Positions 22,368 to 24,319 of a stretch of 24,319 nt of DNA are shown in pieces; position 1 is the first letter of the stretch; the number at the start of each line of letters is the position of its first letter. Source of the stretch: Bacteroidales bacterium (lineage in GTDB: Bacteria; Bacteroidota; Bacteroidia; Bacteroidales; VadinHA17). The position numbers were made by a program, and so were the translations under genes. The stretch covers positions 1-24,319 of the forward strand of contig JAAZAP010000307.1 in the NCBI GenBank assembly GCA_012514255.1, written 5' to 3'. The notes beneath the pieces are model-generated. The model saw only the letters and a program-made list of their open reading frames with translations, made no database searches and was not told the DNA's origin.

Positions 22368-22389
22368 ATGTCATCTTGCTGCCTTAACC

Positions 22390-23391
22390 GTGAAACCATT
22401 AAGGAAAACCATCACTGCACTGTTTGGATTTAACCGCCGTGAGAGGCGGGGAACATATGTTTTGTCACTGTTGCTGGTAGTACTCCTTGCCGTGCGGCTG
22501 ACAGCCTTCAGAACCGGCAGGCTGCCGGAGGAGATTCCTCCGCTGCCCTCCGCTGACCCCTCTTCGGTCAGCACCATGAAAGCCGTTCCTGCTTCTTTCA
22601 ATTTTGATCCCAACACAGTTACTTACGAAGACCTTCAGAAACTTGGCCTTTCTGCGAAGCAGGCAAGAACCCTGGTCAACTACCGCAACAGCGGAGCAAG
22701 GTTCCGCAAGCCGGAAGACCTGGCAAGGGTTTACGGAATTGATACTTCCACCATTGCAAGGCTGGTCCCGTTTATTAAAATAAGTAATACTTACAGAACG
22801 AATGCCGGGGAAGCTTATGCTGGCAGGGCAGCCCGTGATGACGTGAATGGCAGGCACACTGTCCGGCCAGGCGGCCGGGCAGATGCAGGCCTGGAACGGG
22901 AAGGATTTAGGCAGGAACAAACGGCAAGAGATGATCCCCCTGTAACCATAGACCTGAACATTTGCACTGCGGAGGAGCTTGAAGAACTCCCAGGCATCGG
23001 ACCTGTTCTTTCTGTCCGGATCATACGCTACCGCAGCCTTCTCGGCGGATTTGTGGAGACAGATCAGCTTATAGAGGTGTACGGGCTTGACAGCTCAGTG
23101 GCGAGGCTTATTGAAGGACAGCTGACACTGACAATGGACTCTGTCAGACCCGTGGCACTTGACAACGCCACCTTCGGAGAGCTGGCGCGCCATCCCTATC
23201 TTGGTTATGAGGCGGCACGAAGGATAACCCGGTACAGGAGTGTCACCCCGTCAGCGGTAACCCTGGGGGCGATGGTTCGCAGCGGGGTCATCACCGCCGG
23301 ACAGGCTGAGCGCATAGCACCATATGTCAGGCCTTCCCCGGGCACATCAGGAAATGATTATGAATTTATTTCATCAAAAGTTTTGAAATGA
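22390..23391 (+). CDS. Membrane-anchored helix-hairpin-helix (ComEA-like) protein
   Basis: The 333-residue protein has a basic N terminus (MKPLRKTITALFGFNRRERRG), one membrane segment (about 22-40, TYVLSLLLVVLLAVRLTAF) and at least two helix-hairpin-helix DNA-binding units. The first is FDPNTVTYEDLQKLGLSAKQ with ARTLVNYR (about 73-100). The second is DLNICTAEELEELPGIGPVL with SVRIIRYR (about 189-216). A further degenerate repeat follows near 256-310. ComEA-like proteins bind DNA in competence, but Bacteroidetes carry many such proteins without a known role. GTG 22390 is chosen because an upstream ATG (22330) lies within the repeat array and before the promoter. No competence partner is nearby. 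Confidence 0.85.
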   Translation: MKPLRKTITALFGFNRRERRGTYVLSLLLVVLLAVRLTAFRTGRLPEEIPPLPSADPSSVSTMKAVPASFNFDPNTVTYEDLQKLGLSAKQARTLVNYRNSGARFRKPEDLARVYGIDTSTIARLVPFIKISNTYRTNAGEAYAGRAARDDVNGRHTVRPGGRADAGLEREGFRQEQTARDDPPVTIDLNICTAEELEELPGIGPVLSVRIIRYRSLLGGFVETDQLIEVYGLDSSVARLIEGQLTLTMDSVRPVALDNATFGELARHPYLGYEAARRITRYRSVTPSAVTLGAMVRSGVITAGQAERIAPYVRPSPGTSGNDYEFISSKVLK

Positions 23392-23412
23392 TTTTCAGAG
23401 ATATTAATTTTG
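23382..23412 (+). promoter_or_regulatory. Promoter of rpsU
   Basis: TTTG (23382-23385) is followed after 19 nt by TAATTTTG (23405-23412), full matches to both Bacteroidetes boxes. The -33 box lies inside the last codons of the helix-hairpin-helix gene. The rpsU ATG is 28 nt past the -7 box. Confidence 0.78.
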
Positions 23413-23440
23413 CACCTCGATTTTAACACATAGTTTAAAT

Positions 23441-23632
23441 ATGATAATTGTACCGGTAAAAGAAGGCGAGAACATTGACAGGGCCCTGAAGAAATTCAAG
23501 AGGAAATTTGAGAAAACGGGTGTTATCCGTGAGCTCAGGGCACGCCAGGCTTTTGTCAAACCCTCGGTTCGCCGCAGGGAAGAGATTAAGAAAGCCATCT
23601 ACGTTCAGCAGCTGCAGCAGAAGGAGGAGTAG
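23441..23632 (+). CDS. rpsU: 30S ribosomal protein S21
   Basis: The 63-residue basic protein is S21 of the small ribosomal subunit: MIIVPVKEGENIDRALKKFK at the start, then KFEKTGVIRELRARQAFVKP and a Lys/Arg-rich helix (RRREEIKKAIYVQQLQQ). Length and sequence are typical of Bacteroidetes S21. It has its own strong promoter and is followed by xerC after 56 bp, a common order in this phylum. No Shine-Dalgarno sequence precedes the ATG, consistent with Bacteroidetes initiation. Confidence 0.97.
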   Translation: MIIVPVKEGENIDRALKKFKRKFEKTGVIRELRARQAFVKPSVRRREEIKKAIYVQQLQQKEE

Positions 23633-23688
23633 TCTCCCGGCTGTCGGCTCGCAAAGCTATAATACATAAAACCAAAAAGGTTCCTTTC

Positions 23689-24319
23689 ATGGATATAAAG
23701 GAATCGTTCCTTCAACACATCCGTACCGGGAAGCGTTATTCACGGCATACGGTCACATCCTACAAGAACGATCTTAATCAGTTTTTCAGTTGGCTGGAAG
23801 AGAGTCATCCGAGAGCCACTGCTGACAGGGTTACCCATGGTGATGTAAGGGGCTGGATGGTTTCGCTGCTGGAGAACGGGGCTGCCACCGGTACTGTTCA
23901 CAGGAAGATATCGGCTCTCAGGGCGTTGTTCCGTTACATGCTCAGGAATGAGCTCATAAAGAGTGATCCTGTTGCCGGCCTGAAGCTGCCGAAGAAGAAA
24001 AGGCAGCTCCCGGTTTTTGTTGCCGAAGAGGCACTGACAAGGCTACTGGATGAATTCCGTTTCGGAGATAATTTTTCAGGATTACGCGACAGAACTGTTG
24101 TAGAATTTTTGTATCTTACAGGCATGAGGAGGTCGGAACTGATCAACCTGCGTGACACGGACGTGGATCTTTCCGCGGGGCAGGTGAGGGTGACGGGTAA
24201 GCGTGACAAGCAGAGGATAATACCATTCTCTGCCGGCTTCGTCAGGTCTCTGCAATCATATGTTTCAGCGCGAAATGAACAGGGTTTCACCACCGGGTGG
24301 TTCTTTGTAACCGACAGGG
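23689..24319 (+). CDS. xerC: Tyrosine recombinase XerC (3' end cut by window edge)
   Basis: I read 210 codons without a stop to the right edge. The N-terminal SAM-like core-binding domain (1-90; RYSRHTVTSYKNDLNQFFSW, then TVHRKISALRALFRYM) is followed by the catalytic domain. LTGMRRSELINL (143-154) holds the first catalytic Arg147, and TGKRDKQRIIPF (169-180) holds Lys171. The H-x-x-R, second His and Tyr nucleophile lie beyond the window. XerC-type enzymes resolve chromosome dimers at dif; its place directly after rpsU fits the housekeeping Xer gene rather than a phage or transposon integrase. No attachment site is seen. Confidence 0.9.
   Translation, partial: MDIKESFLQHIRTGKRYSRHTVTSYKNDLNQFFSWLEESHPRATADRVTHGDVRGWMVSLLENGAATGTVHRKISALRALFRYMLRNELIKSDPVAGLKLPKKKRQLPVFVAEEALTRLLDEFRFGDNFSGLRDRTVVEFLYLTGMRRSELINLRDTDVDLSAGQVRVTGKRDKQRIIPFSAGFVRSLQSYVSARNEQGFTTGWFFVTDR

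Noticed and set aside
22330..22389. Upstream ATG start for the helix-hairpin-helix protein
   Set aside because: These codons lie inside the heptamer array and the promoter, and their translation is not a plausible protein beginning.
23689..24319. Integrase of a mobile element at the right edge
   Set aside because: The sequence and its position after rpsU fit the housekeeping XerC gene of Bacteroidetes, and no attachment repeats or cargo genes are seen.

Overview
The window looks like chromosomal DNA of a Bacteroidetes/Bacteroidota member, probably Bacteroidales-like. Evidence: a PorT-type type IX secretion gene directly after ubiE; the order rpsU-xerC; several promoters of the Bacteroidetes form TTG...19-20 nt...TAnnTTTG; starts mostly without Shine-Dalgarno sequences; and many large secreted beta-propeller proteins. 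No rRNA, tRNA, CRISPR array, phage or insertion-sequence gene was seen. No gap between genes exceeds about 235 bp.

Layout, left to right. The left edge cuts a leftward acyl-CoA reductase (LuxC family). A rightward FtsX/MacB-type permease and a SiaC-family phosphoprotein follow. They converge on a leftward gap gene (GAPDH) across a perfect 14-bp palindrome. Next is a leftward pair: a 41-residue lipoprotein and a probable outer-membrane beta-barrel protein. Then come a rightward exported MsrB-MsrA fusion, a leftward 1100-residue secreted VPS10/BNR propeller protein, and a rightward nitroreductase overlapping tail-to-tail with a leftward Ldh-family dehydrogenase. A leftward pair follows, a YdfG-like SDR coupled by ATGA to a secreted Tricorn-like protease. 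The rightward operon ubiE-porT-FAD dehydrogenase converges on a leftward SpoU rRNA methyltransferase. The last rightward stretch is a TamA/BamA-like outer-membrane protein, a membrane-anchored helix-hairpin-helix protein, rpsU, and the start of xerC, cut by the right edge.

Functionally this is mostly ordinary core genome: glycolysis, menaquinone methylation, ribosome and rRNA modification, envelope biogenesis, periplasmic protein repair and secreted peptidase/propeller proteins. No defence island or obvious new enzyme system is present.

The least explained signal lies between genes. There are two families of 7-bp tandem repeats, each with a constant pentamer plus a variable dinucleotide (CGATT+NN and TGCCT+NN). 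Three of the four arrays touch or contain the stop codon of the neighbouring gene. One array is split in phase by a 57-bp GC-rich double-hairpin element with inverted ends. These resemble in form the heptanucleotide STRR repeats described in cyanobacteria, but here in a Bacteroidetes-like genome.
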